From contig FR880146.1 of the NCBI GenBank assembly GCA_000435195.1, positions 1-36,775 of the forward strand: a DNA stretch of 36,775 nucleotides. The letters are read 5' to 3'. The first letter of the stretch is position 1. Each line of letters opens with the position of its first letter. The notes beneath the pieces were generated by a model that saw nothing but the letters and a program-made list of their open reading frames with translations, was not told the DNA's origin and searched no databases. Positions 16,064 through 23,934 of this stretch are shown piece after piece. Source of the stretch: Clostridium sp. CAG:169. GTDB taxonomy: Bacteria > Bacillota > Clostridia > Oscillospirales > Ruminococcaceae. The position numbers were made by a program, and so were the translations under genes.

Positions 16064-16330
16064 TTATCGGATGTGATTTTGGTAAACAGGGGTGTAGCTG
16101 TCATCTTCGACCAGATAGACGGTATCAACGTCTTCATCAAAAATGCCCGACTGAACGAACTGCTCGATGTCCTCCTCCAGAAGGAATTTTACACAGGTTC
16201 CGCAGGAGGAGCTGAGCTTGCGCGGAACAGGCATCAGCATCGGTTTTTTCTCGGTGCCCTTGAGATGACGGGAGAAATTCACCGCAGCAAAGTGGGTGAA
16301 AAAGGTTGCGATGTAGGTCAATGTTACCAT
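16064..16330 (-). CDS. DUF3343 protein, putative Se/S carrier
   Basis: This is an 88-residue protein of the DUF3343 family (putative Se/S carrier-like), which often occurs beside selenium metabolism genes. The family signature is clear: YIATFFTHFAAVNF at the N-terminus and PVPRKLSSSCGTCVKF in the middle, whose cysteines are the likely chalcogen-carrying residues. The ATG at 16330 has its purine-rich site very close. A TTG three codons later (16319-16321) has better spacing after AGGATGG and would give MTYIATFF, closer to the family N-terminus. It is the last gene of the yedE operon, 45 bp after yedF. Selenium delivery is inferred from family and context. Confidence 0.82.
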   Translation of the reverse strand: MVTLTYIATFFTHFAAVNFSRHLKGTEKKPMLMPVPRKLSSSCGTCVKFLLEEDIEQFVQSGIFDEDVDTVYLVEDDSYTPVYQNHIR

Positions 16331-16375
16331 CCTTTTCTTTTGCGACTTGTTTTGCGACGCACTACACCTTGCCGA

Positions 16376-16597
16376 TTATTTTTTTAGGGTCAGGTGGAAA
16401 TCGTCACCGTCTTCGGAAACGCTGACGGTGAAGCCTGCATTCTGCGCAAAACGGGTGACGTTTTCTTTTGCGGTGCCGTTGTCTACAATGATTTCAAAGC
16501 ATTTTGCGGAAGGGGAAGCTTCCAGTGCTTTTTTGGTCATCAATACCGGCTGTGGGCAGGAAAGTCCACGTGCGTCTACGATCTGTTTGTCTGCCAT
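16376..16597 (-). CDS. yedF: TusA/YedF-like sulfurtransferase, single domain
   Basis: This 73-residue protein has the TusA/SirA fold with the motif DARGLSCPQPVL, whose Cys14 can carry persulfide or perselenide. In many selenium-using bacteria YedF is about 200 residues, a TusA domain followed by a DsrE-like domain. Only the first domain is present here, without a second one in the adjacent frame. It lies 39 bp downstream of yedE and upstream of the DUF3343 gene. The likely role is moving activated selenium from the cysteine desulfurase toward selenophosphate synthesis. The family call is firm; the selenium assignment rests on context. Confidence 0.87.
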   Translation of the reverse strand: MADKQIVDARGLSCPQPVLMTKKALEASPSAKCFEIIVDNGTAKENVTRFAQNAGFTVSVSEDGDDFHLTLKK

Positions 16598-16636
16598 ATT
16601 ATTCAGCTCCTTTGCTCGGATTGGAAAGGTTATCGG

Positions 16637-17722
16637 TTATGCGTTCTTTTTAGCTTTTGCGATGTTCAGGGAAGCAACCACCAGCATGACTGCCAGACCG
16701 ATGAGGACAGCAACCTTGCCTGCGATGGATGGACCGCCTGCGCTTTCAGCACTTGCAGCAGCTCCGGCAAGACCGAAGTTGTGTGCGAAAGCAGCACCGA
16801 CGATGTAACCCAGAACGGTGATAGCGGAGTCTGCGTTGCCTTCACCGGTGAGGATGAGCTGACGCAGAGGGCAGCCGCCCAGCAGGACAGAACCGAAGCC
16901 AACGACCAGCATACCCATAAAGTTCCAAAGGTGCATAGCGTGTGCAACCGGCTGACCGGTGAATCCAAGGTGGAAGTTGCCGGTGACCAGGTTGCCAATC
17001 AGAGCTGCAACAATAATTGTAACAAATCCCAGCAGCAATTTCCAGTCTTTAAACAGAACCAGGTCGCGGATACCGGCTACCATACACATACGGGATCTCT
17101 GGCAGAGTGCGCCAACGACCAGACCGGCGATGAGAGCCACGATAATAGGAGCGTGCATCGAGCCAGGTCCTTTTTCGCTGAAGACAAACAGGGAGGGAAC
17201 CAGCAGGAACAGCACAAACAGCAGACCCAGACCGACCGGCAGAGCAACGCCTTCGGAGGTGGTCAGCTTATAAGTACGCTTGAGGGAGAAACCTTTGTTG
17301 AGGAAGAAGATACCGACCAGGATACCAACGGCAAAACCGGCAAGACCAACGATTGCGTTCAGGTCGCCGCCGCCGATACGCAGTACCATGCGCAGAGGGC
17401 AGCCCAGGAATACCAGAGCGCCAATCATAACAAAAGCGCCCAGGAAGAAGCGGGTGACCGGAGCGGAGCCGCCTTTTGGAGAAAATTCCTTGCTGACCAT
17501 TGCCATGATGAGTGCGCCGCCGATTAAGCCCACGATCTCAGGTCGGAAGTACTGCACAACAGGTGCAGAGTGCAGCTTGGTGGCACCGGCGATGTCACGC
17601 AGGAAGCAGGCGATACAGAATCCCATGTTTTTCGGGTTGCCCAGCATGACCAGAACAACTGCAATCAGACCGATTACAGCACCGGTAACAACAATGCGGG
17701 CATAAGCTTTTTTGTCCTTCAT
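16637..17722 (-). CDS. yedE: YedE family putative selenium transporter
   Basis: This is a 361-residue polytopic membrane protein made of two YeeE/YedE (sulfur transport) repeats. Each half has a GCPLR motif (FLGCPLRM about residue 107, LGGCPLRQ about residue 287), and other family cysteine motifs are GFCIACFLRD and RMCMVAGIRD. About ten hydrophobic helices are visible. YedE is the predicted selenium importer of selenium-using bacteria. I chose the ATG at 17722 because GAGAG lies 8 nt upstream; an in-frame GTG at 17728 is too close to it. The gene leads the yedE-yedF-DUF3343 operon and is divergent from the cysteine desulfurase. Confidence 0.9.
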   Translation of the reverse strand: MKDKKAYARIVVTGAVIGLIAVVLVMLGNPKNMGFCIACFLRDIAGATKLHSAPVVQYFRPEIVGLIGGALIMAMVSKEFSPKGGSAPVTRFFLGAFVMIGALVFLGCPLRMVLRIGGGDLNAIVGLAGFAVGILVGIFFLNKGFSLKRTYKLTTSEGVALPVGLGLLFVLFLLVPSLFVFSEKGPGSMHAPIIVALIAGLVVGALCQRSRMCMVAGIRDLVLFKDWKLLLGFVTIIVAALIGNLVTGNFHLGFTGQPVAHAMHLWNFMGMLVVGFGSVLLGGCPLRQLILTGEGNADSAITVLGYIVGAAFAHNFGLAGAAASAESAGGPSIAGKVAVLIGLAVMLVVASLNIAKAKKNA

Positions 17723-17745
17723 AAACACATCTCTCTTTCTGCTCG

Positions 17746-17762
17746 GACAGGCAAAGCCTGTC
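17746..17762 (-). promoter_or_regulatory. hairpin in the yedE 5' untranslated region
   Basis: GACAGGC (17746-17752) and GCCTGTC (17756-17762) form a perfect 7-bp stem with a 3-nt loop, about 24 nt before the yedE start. It may stabilise or regulate the message; no known element is recognised. Confidence 0.4.
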
Positions 17763-17885
17763 GAAGATTATGATACTTTCGTAAACAGTTTATAACAGAT
17801 GAAGAGAAAAGAAAAATAGTTTTTATCTATTGTTTTCTATAAATGGATTGAATTTATAAATAATGGTGGAACAAAGCGGAAAAGA

Positions 17886-17944
17886 TGGTATAATGTAAAC
17901 GAGGGAAACTGCCCTTTTAAGCCAAAATCACAAATGGGGCAGTT
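17886..17944 (+). promoter_or_regulatory. promoter and leader hairpin of the cysteine desulfurase gene
   Basis: TGGTATAAT at 17886-17894 is a perfect extended -10 element. Transcription should start near 17901. Directly after that, AACTGCCC (17907-17914) and GGGCAGTT (17937-17944) form a perfect 8-bp stem with a 22-nt loop, so the mRNA would begin with a hairpin. Confidence 0.6.
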
Positions 17945-17977
17945 GCAGCCAAGCAATGCAGAAGAAGGAGAAGGATC

Positions 17978-19135
17978 ATGAAAAGGGTATATCTGGACAA
18001 CGGAAGCACATCTTATCCAAAGGCGCCGGGCGTAGGACAGGCAGTGTTTGATTTTATTGAAAACATCGGCACCAATGTCAACCGCGGCGGCTATGAAGCT
18101 GCCTATGCGGCAGAGGATGTCATCATTGAAACCAGAGAGATGCTGTGCAAAATGTTTCATTTTGATAAGATCAAAAATGTGATTTTTACTCCGAGCATCA
18201 CCTACTCCCTCAACTATATTATAAAAGGATACCTGCGCGCGGGAGACCATGTCCTGGTTTCCGCAATGGAGCACAATGCCATGATGCGTCCGCTGACCCA
18301 GATGCTCGAGCATGGCGTGGAGTTTGACCGCGTTCCCTGCAACCAACAGGGGGAACTGCTCATCGACCAGATGGAGGGAATGATCCGTCCAAACACCAAG
18401 GCGGTGCTGATGCTGCACGCTTCCAACGTCTGCGGCACTCTGATGCCGGTTGAGCAGGTGGGACAGCTGTGCAAAAAGCACGGTCTGACCTTTATTCTGG
18501 ATGCGGCACAGACAGCGGGTGCCTTCCCCATCGACATGGAAAAGATGAACATTGATGTGCTCACCTTCACCGGACACAAAAGCCTGCTGGGTCCACAGGG
18601 AATCGGCGGATTTTTGGTCAGCGACGAGGTTGCGCAGCAGATGATCCCGCTGGTCACAGGCGGCACCGGCAGCGTTTCCGACTCGGAGGTGCAGCCGGAC
18701 TTTCTGCCGGATAAATTTGAATCCGGTACCCAGAACATCCCGGGTATCTACGGACTGCACGCGTCCCTTTCCTTCCTGGAAAGGACCGGTATCGAAAATA
18801 TCCATCAGCATGAGATGAGTCTGTGCAAGGCATTTATTGAAAAAATCGATGACCTGCATGAGGATTGCATCCGTCTGGTCGGAACCCGCGACATGGAAAA
18901 GCGCGGACCGGTGGTTTCTCTGGACTTCCAGGGCAGAGATAACGCGGAAATCTCCTTCCTGTTGGACAGTGAGTACGGAATCAGCACTCGCTGCGGGATG
19001 CACTGCGCTCCAAATGCCCATAAGACGCTGAATACCTACCCGCAGGGCACCGTTCGTTTTGCCTTTGGATGGGCAAATCGTATGGAGGATGTGGACTGGG
19101 CAGTTAAGGCGATTCGGGAAATTCTCCAAAAATAG
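17978..19135 (+). CDS. cysteine desulfurase family protein (class V aminotransferase)
   Basis: This 385-residue pyridoxal-phosphate enzyme belongs to the SufS/CsdA-like group. The PLP lysine is Lys201 in TGHKSLLGPQGIGG, with ILDAAQTAGAFP just before it. The active-site cysteine is in RCGMHCAP (Cys339, with Cys343 nearby). Such enzymes remove sulfur from cysteine, or selenium from selenocysteine, as a protein-bound persulfide or perselenide. The position between the divergent yedE-yedF operon and the glycine reductase locus suggests a role in selenium mobilisation for SelD. The gene lacks suf or isc neighbours. The ATG follows AAGGAGAAGG. Family is certain; selenium specificity is inferred. 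Confidence 0.9.
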   Translation: MKRVYLDNGSTSYPKAPGVGQAVFDFIENIGTNVNRGGYEAAYAAEDVIIETREMLCKMFHFDKIKNVIFTPSITYSLNYIIKGYLRAGDHVLVSAMEHNAMMRPLTQMLEHGVEFDRVPCNQQGELLIDQMEGMIRPNTKAVLMLHASNVCGTLMPVEQVGQLCKKHGLTFILDAAQTAGAFPIDMEKMNIDVLTFTGHKSLLGPQGIGGFLVSDEVAQQMIPLVTGGTGSVSDSEVQPDFLPDKFESGTQNIPGIYGLHASLSFLERTGIENIHQHEMSLCKAFIEKIDDLHEDCIRLVGTRDMEKRGPVVSLDFQGRDNAEISFLLDSEYGISTRCGMHCAPNAHKTLNTYPQGTVRFAFGWANRMEDVDWAVKAIREILQK

Positions 19136-19287
19136 AGAAGCACCCTGTTATTTTTATGACACACACGTTTTTTTGAACAAATGGGGATAAAAAATTTGTG
19201 ATATAGTGTTTATTGGCTCGTTAAATAATATACAAACTAAACAAAAAAGCGGCATAAAAACTTACATTGAATTTATCGCTTACCCCC

Positions 19288-19316
19288 TTGCAATTTATCG
19301 AAAAATCAGATATAAT
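19288..19316 (+). promoter_or_regulatory. promoter of the glycine reductase operon
   Basis: TTGCAA (19288-19293) and a perfect TATAAT (19311-19316) are separated by 17 bp, giving a leader of about 340 nt before grdX. A second TATAAT-like box at 19366-19371 could be an alternative start. Confidence 0.78.
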
Positions 19317-19335
19317 AAAGCCAGTGAAATCGGAA

Positions 19336-19368
19336 ATATCTATTAAGGAAATCAAACACAATAGATAT
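19336..19368. repeat. 9-bp inverted repeat in the grd leader
   Basis: ATATCTATT (19336-19344) and AATAGATAT (19360-19368) form a perfect inverted repeat with a 15-nt spacer, just downstream of the promoter. It could be an operator. The right arm overlaps a second -10-like box. Confidence 0.5.
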
Positions 19369-19423
19369 AATCAATATAGCAAACCGCTAAAACCCTTTTC
19401 ACGACATTAATATTTGGTTGAAA

Positions 19424-19591
19424 GCATCGGGAGAATCCCCAAGGGTTGTAAACAAGAGTGCCGCAGCCGATCGGGGTGCCGTAGGGAATAAGCAGCAGGG
19501 AATGCCATCCCTGGTCTGTAAAAATCTCAGGCCCAAGCACCGATGCCAGACAAATCTCTGGAAGCACCCGCCAGACTACGGGTAAACAGAG
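19424..19591 (+). promoter_or_regulatory. probable glycine riboswitch (aptamer plus shortened second domain)
   Basis: P1 is GCATCGG (19424-19430) with CCGATGC (19540-19546). Next to it GAGA (19431-19434) can pair with TCTC (19525-19528), followed by AGGCCCAAGCAC, which aligns with the glycine aptamer 3' block CTCAGGCAAAAGGAC. The core segment GCCGTAGGGAATAA (19478-19491) aligns with GCCGAAGGGGCAA and is followed by hairpin CAGGGA/TCCCTG (19496-19513). The 3' part has CTCTG (19556-19560) with CAGAG (19587-19591) around ACCCG/CGGGT, which resembles the reduced 'ghost' second aptamer of singlet glycine riboswitches. Its position upstream of glycine reductase genes fits. The identification is by eye. 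Confidence 0.72.
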
Positions 19592-19626
19592 CGAAAGGCA
19601 CGTCGGTTGTTTTTTGCTCTTTTTTT
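19588..19626 (+). terminator. riboswitch-controlled terminator upstream of grdX
   Basis: AGAGCGAAAG (19588-19597) pairs with the T-rich segment ending GCTCT (19616-19620), with G-T pairs, followed by TTTTTT. Its left arm overlaps CAGAG of the shortened riboswitch domain. Forming that domain would break the terminator and switch the operon on. Confidence 0.7.
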
Positions 19627-19661
19627 ATACGCTGAAAAATAGATTGCGGGAGACAGAGAAA

Positions 19662-20042
19662 ATGAAATTTGTGATCGTAACAAACAATCCGAAGGTTCGT
19701 GACGAACTGGGACAGGAATTCGATGTCGATTATGCAGACATCACCTATCGAGAGATTTTGTGCAAGGTGCGGGATATGATCTATGAAGGTCATAAGCTGC
19801 TGACCCATCCGCTTTCGGGAAGTGTCAAGCCAAACGAAACCCCGTACAAATCCATTTTGGTCGCAAAGAAGACCGGCAAGATGGATGTGCAGGACGCATC
19901 CATCATCGAAAACAGTATCATTACTGCGGACAAGTTTTCGGTTAAGTTCCCGGAAATGCCGCAGAGTGTCAGGGAAGATTTCCAGCTGATCGATTCCACA
20001 TTGATCCGCTCTGCACTGATGAGCATCCCTGATATTTTTTAA
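19662..20042 (+). CDS. grdX: GrdX family protein
   Basis: This 126-residue protein belongs to the GrdX family, which is found in glycine reductase loci but has no established biochemical function. Recognisable family blocks are MKFVIVTNNPKVRD, TYREILCKVRDMIYEGH and KLLTHPLSGSVKPNETPYKS. No catalytic motif or membrane segment is visible. I chose the ATG at 19662 because the family N-terminus begins there and GGGAG is about 10 nt upstream; the longer in-frame ATG at 19614 lies inside the terminator. It is the first gene of the operon, 77 bp before grdE. Confidence 0.88.
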   Translation: MKFVIVTNNPKVRDELGQEFDVDYADITYREILCKVRDMIYEGHKLLTHPLSGSVKPNETPYKSILVAKKTGKMDVQDASIIENSIITADKFSVKFPEMPQSVREDFQLIDSTLIRSALMSIPDIF

Positions 20043-20119
20043 TGCGCTTACATTGAGCCTCCCAAGAGGTTTGATTTAAGAAAGATAAAGGGTTTTATAT
20101 TAACAAGGAGGTGTTCGCT

Positions 20120-21406
20120 TTGAAAAAGTTGGAACTCGGTAATATTCTCATTCACGATGTTCAGTTTTCAAACGAAGGTTCAAAAGTAGAAAACGGCGTT
20201 TTGTACGTTAACAAAGAAGAAATCTGCAAAATCGCTCTGGAAGATGAAAATATCGCATCCTGCGAAGTTTTCCTCGCTCGTCCAGGTGAAAGCGTAAGAA
20301 TCACACCTGTTAAAGACGTCATCGAGCCTCGCGTAAAAGTAGAAGGCAAAGGCGGCATTTTCCCAGGATGGATTGCTAAAGTTGACACCGTTGGCGAAGG
20401 CAGAACCCACGTTCTCAAAGGCGCTGCTGTTGTTACCACCGGTAAGATCGTAGGCTTCCAGGAAGGTATCATCGATATGACCGGTCCTGGCGCAGACTAC
20501 ACCCCATTCTCCAAGACCATGAACGTTGTTGTTAAAATGGAGCCAGTAGAAGGCCTCAAACAGCACGAGCATGAGTACGCTCTGAGAATCGCAGGCTTCA
20601 AGATCGCTTGCTTCCTGGGCGAACTGGGCAGAAACGTTACTCCAGATGAAGTTAAAACTTACGAGTTCGACAACATCGTTGAGTCCGCTGCTAAATATCC
20701 AAACCTGCCAAGAGTTGCATATGTACAGATGCTTCAGTCCCAGGGTCTGCTGCATGATACCTATGTATACGGCGTAGACGCAAAGAAAACTCTGACCACC
20801 ATCATCACCCCAACCGAGGTTATGGACGGTGCTATCGTTTCCGGTAACTGCGTATCCTCCTGTGATAAGAACCCAACCTACGTTCACATGAACAACCCTG
20901 TTGTTACCGACCTGTTCGAGCAGCACGGTAAGACCCTGAACTTTGTTGGTATGATCATCACCAACGAGAACGTTTACCTCGCAGACAAAGAGCGTTCCTC
21001 CAACTGGTCCGCTAAACTGGCTAAATACCTGGGCTGCGACGGCGTTATCATCTCTCAGGAAGGCTTCGGCAACCCGGATACCGACCTGATCATGAACACC
21101 AAGAAGATCGAAGCTGAGGGCATCAAGACCGTTATCATCACCGATGAGTACGCTGGCCGCGATGGTAAGTCCCAGTCTCTGGCTGACGCTGACCCATCTG
21201 CTGACGCAGTAGTAACCGGCGGTAACGCTAACCAGGTAATCGTACTGCCTCCAATGGAGACTGTATACGGTCACCTCGAGTTTGTTGACACCATCGCTGG
21301 TGGTTCTGCAAACAACATCGACGCTCACGGCAACATCACCGTTGAGATCCAGGCAATCACCGGTGCTACCAACGAAACAGGCTTCAACTACCTGTCCGCT
21401 AGATAA
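20120..21406 (+). CDS. grdE: glycine reductase complex protein B, pyruvoyl subunits (GrdE proprotein)
   Basis: GrdE is the proprotein of the two smaller protein B subunits (about 25 and 22 kDa). Self-cleavage creates a pyruvoyl group that forms a Schiff base with the amino group of glycine. The 428 residues match the family length. The likely cleavage cysteine is Cys244 in VSGNCVSSCDKNPT. The start is TTG at 20120, 8 nt after AAGGAGG; the GTG at 20111 overlaps that site, and MKKLELGNILIHDVQ fits GrdE N-termini. grdB follows after 20 bp, so the protein B subunits are made together. Codon choice (CCA for Pro, GCT for Ala) differs from the flanking genes and suggests high expression. Confidence 0.95.
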   Translation: MKKLELGNILIHDVQFSNEGSKVENGVLYVNKEEICKIALEDENIASCEVFLARPGESVRITPVKDVIEPRVKVEGKGGIFPGWIAKVDTVGEGRTHVLKGAAVVTTGKIVGFQEGIIDMTGPGADYTPFSKTMNVVVKMEPVEGLKQHEHEYALRIAGFKIACFLGELGRNVTPDEVKTYEFDNIVESAAKYPNLPRVAYVQMLQSQGLLHDTYVYGVDAKKTLTTIITPTEVMDGAIVSGNCVSSCDKNPTYVHMNNPVVTDLFEQHGKTLNFVGMIITNENVYLADKERSSNWSAKLAKYLGCDGVIISQEGFGNPDTDLIMNTKKIEAEGIKTVIITDEYAGRDGKSQSLADADPSADAVVTGGNANQVIVLPPMETVYGHLEFVDTIAGGSANNIDAHGNITVEIQAITGATNETGFNYLSAR

Positions 21407-21426
21407 TAGGAAGGGAAGGAAATACG

Positions 21427-22743
21427 ATGAGCAAAATCAGAGTAGTACAGTACATTAACCAGTTCTTCGCTCAGATCGGTGGCGAAGAAAAAGCTGACAT
21501 CCCAGCTGAGCTGCGTGAAGGTCCAGTAGGTCCTGGTCTCGCATTCAACCAGGCTTGGGGTGAAGAAGCTGAAGTTGTTGCAACCATCATCTGCGGCGAC
21601 TCCTACTTCAACGAAAACCTTGAAAAAGCTCAGGCTGAGGTTCTCGAGATGGTTAAATCTCAGAACCCAGATATGTTCATTGCTGGTCCTGCATTCAACG
21701 CTGGTCGTTACGGCGTAGCTTGCGGTACTATCGCAAAAGCTGTTCAGGACAACCTCAACATCCCTGTTCTGACCGGTATGTACGTTGAGAACCCAGGCGC
21801 TGATATGTTCAAGAAAGACGTTTACGTTGTTTCTACCAAGAACAGCGCTGCTGGTATGAGAGATGCTGTTAAGAAAATGGCTCCTCTGGCTCTCAAGCTG
21901 GCTAGACATGAAGCTATCGGCGCATCCTGCGAAGAAGGCTACATGCCAAACGGCATCCGTGTAAACCTCTTCGAAAAAGAGAGAGGCTCCAAACGTGCTG
22001 TTAAGATGCTGATCGCTAAGCTGAACGGCAAACCATACACCACCGAGTTCCCAATGCCTTCTTTCGACCGTGTTGCTCCAAACCCGGCTGTTAAAGATAT
22101 GGCTCATGCAACTGTTGCACTGTGCACCTCCGGCGGTATCGTTCCTCTGGGCAACCCAGACCACATCGAGTCTTCCTCCGCTTCTCACTACGGCGAGTAC
22201 GACATCGAAGGCGTTATGGACCTGACTGCTGACAAATGGGCTACTGCACACGGCGGTTATGACCCAGTATATGCTAACGAAGATCCTGACCGCGTTCTGC
22301 CAGTTGACGTTCTGCGCGACATGGAAAAAGAAGGCCGCATCGGCAAGCTGTACCACTACTTCTACACTACTGTTGGTAACGGTACTGCAGTAGCTTCCTC
22401 CAAAGCATTTGCTGAAGAGTATGCTAAGAAGATGAAAGCAGATGGCGTGGATTGCGTTATCATGACCTCTACGTGAGGAACCTGCACACGTTGCGGCGCA
22501 ACGATGGTTAAAGAAATCGAACGTGCAGGTCTGCCAGTAGTTCACATCTGTACTGTAACCCCAATTTCCATGACAGTTGGTGCAAACAGAATCGTTCCAG
22601 CTATCGCTATTCCTCACCCACTGGGCAACCCAGCTCTGACTATGGAAGAGGAAAAAGTTATCAGAAGAAAGATCGTTGAGACCGCTCTCGAAGCTCTCGA
22701 GACCGAAGTTGACGATCAGACCATCTTCGACGTTAAATATTAA
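21427..22743 (+). CDS. grdB: glycine reductase complex selenoprotein B subunit gamma (GrdB)
   Basis: GrdB is the selenoprotein subunit of protein B, which activates glycine and passes the carboxymethyl group to the selenium of GrdA. The frame is interrupted by one TGA at 22474-22476, giving selenocysteine at residue 350 in the motif STUGTCTRCGA, a UxxCxxC arrangement as in known GrdB proteins. It then continues to a TAA for a total of 438 residues, the usual length. A stem-loop suited to a SECIS element follows the TGA. Without read-through the product would be a 349-residue fragment. It is tightly linked to grdE. Confidence 0.95.
22474..22509 (+). promoter_or_regulatory. SECIS-like stem-loop after the grdB UGA
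   Basis: Within 12 nt of the UGA, CGTTGC (22489-22494) and GCAACG (22498-22503) form a perfect 6-bp stem with loop GGC. An outer AACC (22479-22482) can pair with GGTT (22506-22509). Position and a guanine-rich apical loop fit a bacterial SECIS element read by SelB. Confidence 0.68.
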
Positions 22744-22753
22744 TCCGCTTCTG

Positions 22754-22796
22754 AAAAGCTCTTGCCGGAGGGAAGTCCTCCCTTCGGCAAGCTTTT
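22754..22796 (+). terminator. strong hairpin between grdB and trxB
   Basis: AAAAGC, TTGCCG and AGGGA pair with TCCCT, CGGCAA and GCTTTT, with small interruptions, to form a long GC-rich stem. There is only a short T tract after it. It may be a partial terminator or an mRNA stabiliser that sets lower output for the downstream genes. Confidence 0.6.
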
Positions 22797-22825
22797 AAGA
22801 AAATAAATTTAGGGAGACGATTACA

Positions 22826-23767
22826 ATGGATAAAGTTTATGACATTATCGTGTTAGGTGCAGGTCCTGCAGGTTTGACTGCTGCTTCTTATGCTGGCCGT
22901 GCAAGAATGGACACACTCCTTATTGAAGGAACAAAAGACGGCGGACAAATCGTTATCACCAACGAAATCGAGAACTATCCAGGCTCCCTGGAAGAAGAAT
23001 CCGGCCCGTCCCTGATTGCCAGAATGACAAAACAGGTAGAAAAATTCGGTGCTGACCGCGTTACAGACACAATCGTTGACGTAGAGCTTGAAGGTAAAGT
23101 AAAACACCTGAAAGGCAACCATGGCGATTACTATGCAAAAGCTGTTGTTATCGCTACCGGTGCTTCCCCTCGTCCGATTGGCTGCCCAGGTGAGAAAGAA
23201 TTCACCGGTAAAGGTGTTTCTTACTGCGCAACCTGTGATGCAAACTTCTTCGAAGATTTTGAAGTATACGTAGTAGGCGGCGGCGACTCTGCTGTTGAAG
23301 AAGCTATGTACCTCACCAAGTTCGCAAGAAAAGTAACTCTGGTTCACAGACGTGACGAGCTCAGAGCTGCTAAATCCATCCAGGAAAAAGCATTTGCTAA
23401 TCCAAAGATGGCATTCATGTGGAACACCACAATCGAAGAGATCAAAGGCGACGGCGTTGTTACATCTATGATCGTAAAAGACACCAAAACCGGCGAGACC
23501 AGAGAGATTGAGGCTGATGAGGAAGACGGAACATTTGGTATCTTCGTATTCGTAGGTTTCGATCCTAAATCCCAGCTGTTCGAGGGCAAACTCGAGATGG
23601 AAAATAGATACATCGTTACCGACAAATACATGCATACTTCCGTTCCAGGCGTATTCGCAGCTGGTGACGTTATCGTGAAACACCTGCGTCAGGTAGTTAC
23701 CGCTTGCGGCGACGGCGCTGTTGCAGCTACCGAAGCTCAGCACTACGTAGAGAACCTGGCTGACTAA
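22826..23767 (+). CDS. trxB: thioredoxin reductase
   Basis: This flavoprotein passes electrons from NAD(P)H to thioredoxin. The 313 residues contain the FAD motif GAGPAG (11-16), the redox pair CATC (Cys134 and Cys137), a second nucleotide motif GGGDSAVEEA, the sequence VHRRDELRA, which is characteristic of NADPH binding, and the C-terminal FAD motif VFAAGDV. It is a low-molecular-weight type enzyme. In glycine reductase loci it feeds TrxA, which reduces the selenoether-linked intermediates of GrdA. AGGGAG precedes the ATG. It shares the unusual codon choice of the grd genes. Confidence 0.95.
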   Translation: MDKVYDIIVLGAGPAGLTAASYAGRARMDTLLIEGTKDGGQIVITNEIENYPGSLEEESGPSLIARMTKQVEKFGADRVTDTIVDVELEGKVKHLKGNHGDYYAKAVVIATGASPRPIGCPGEKEFTGKGVSYCATCDANFFEDFEVYVVGGGDSAVEEAMYLTKFARKVTLVHRRDELRAAKSIQEKAFANPKMAFMWNTTIEEIKGDGVVTSMIVKDTKTGETREIEADEEDGTFGIFVFVGFDPKSQLFEGKLEMENRYIVTDKYMHTSVPGVFAAGDVIVKHLRQVVTACGDGAVAATEAQHYVENLAD

Positions 23768-23934
23768 TTGCCAGGATTTCCATCCAAAATCCAGGGAACG
23801 TTTTAAAAAGTTCGGTTTAATGAGAGTTTGAAGTCGGCACTTTTGGAATGTTCCAGAAGATAAAAATCTAAAAAAGTGGGACTGCAATCCGAACACGAGA
23901 ATGCGCCTCTTTTAAAGAAGGAGATTTTGCAATT

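Noticed and set aside
19424..19626. Cobalamin, lysine, T-box, 6S RNA or tRNA-Sec identity for the grdX leader
   Set aside because: The conserved sequences of those classes are missing, while the blocks agree with a glycine aptamer and the gene context fits.
22474..22476. grdB read as a truncated gene or pseudogene because of an in-frame TGA
   Set aside because: The TGA sits at the known selenocysteine position with conserved flanks, and a stem-loop follows. The same applies to grdA at 24502-24504.
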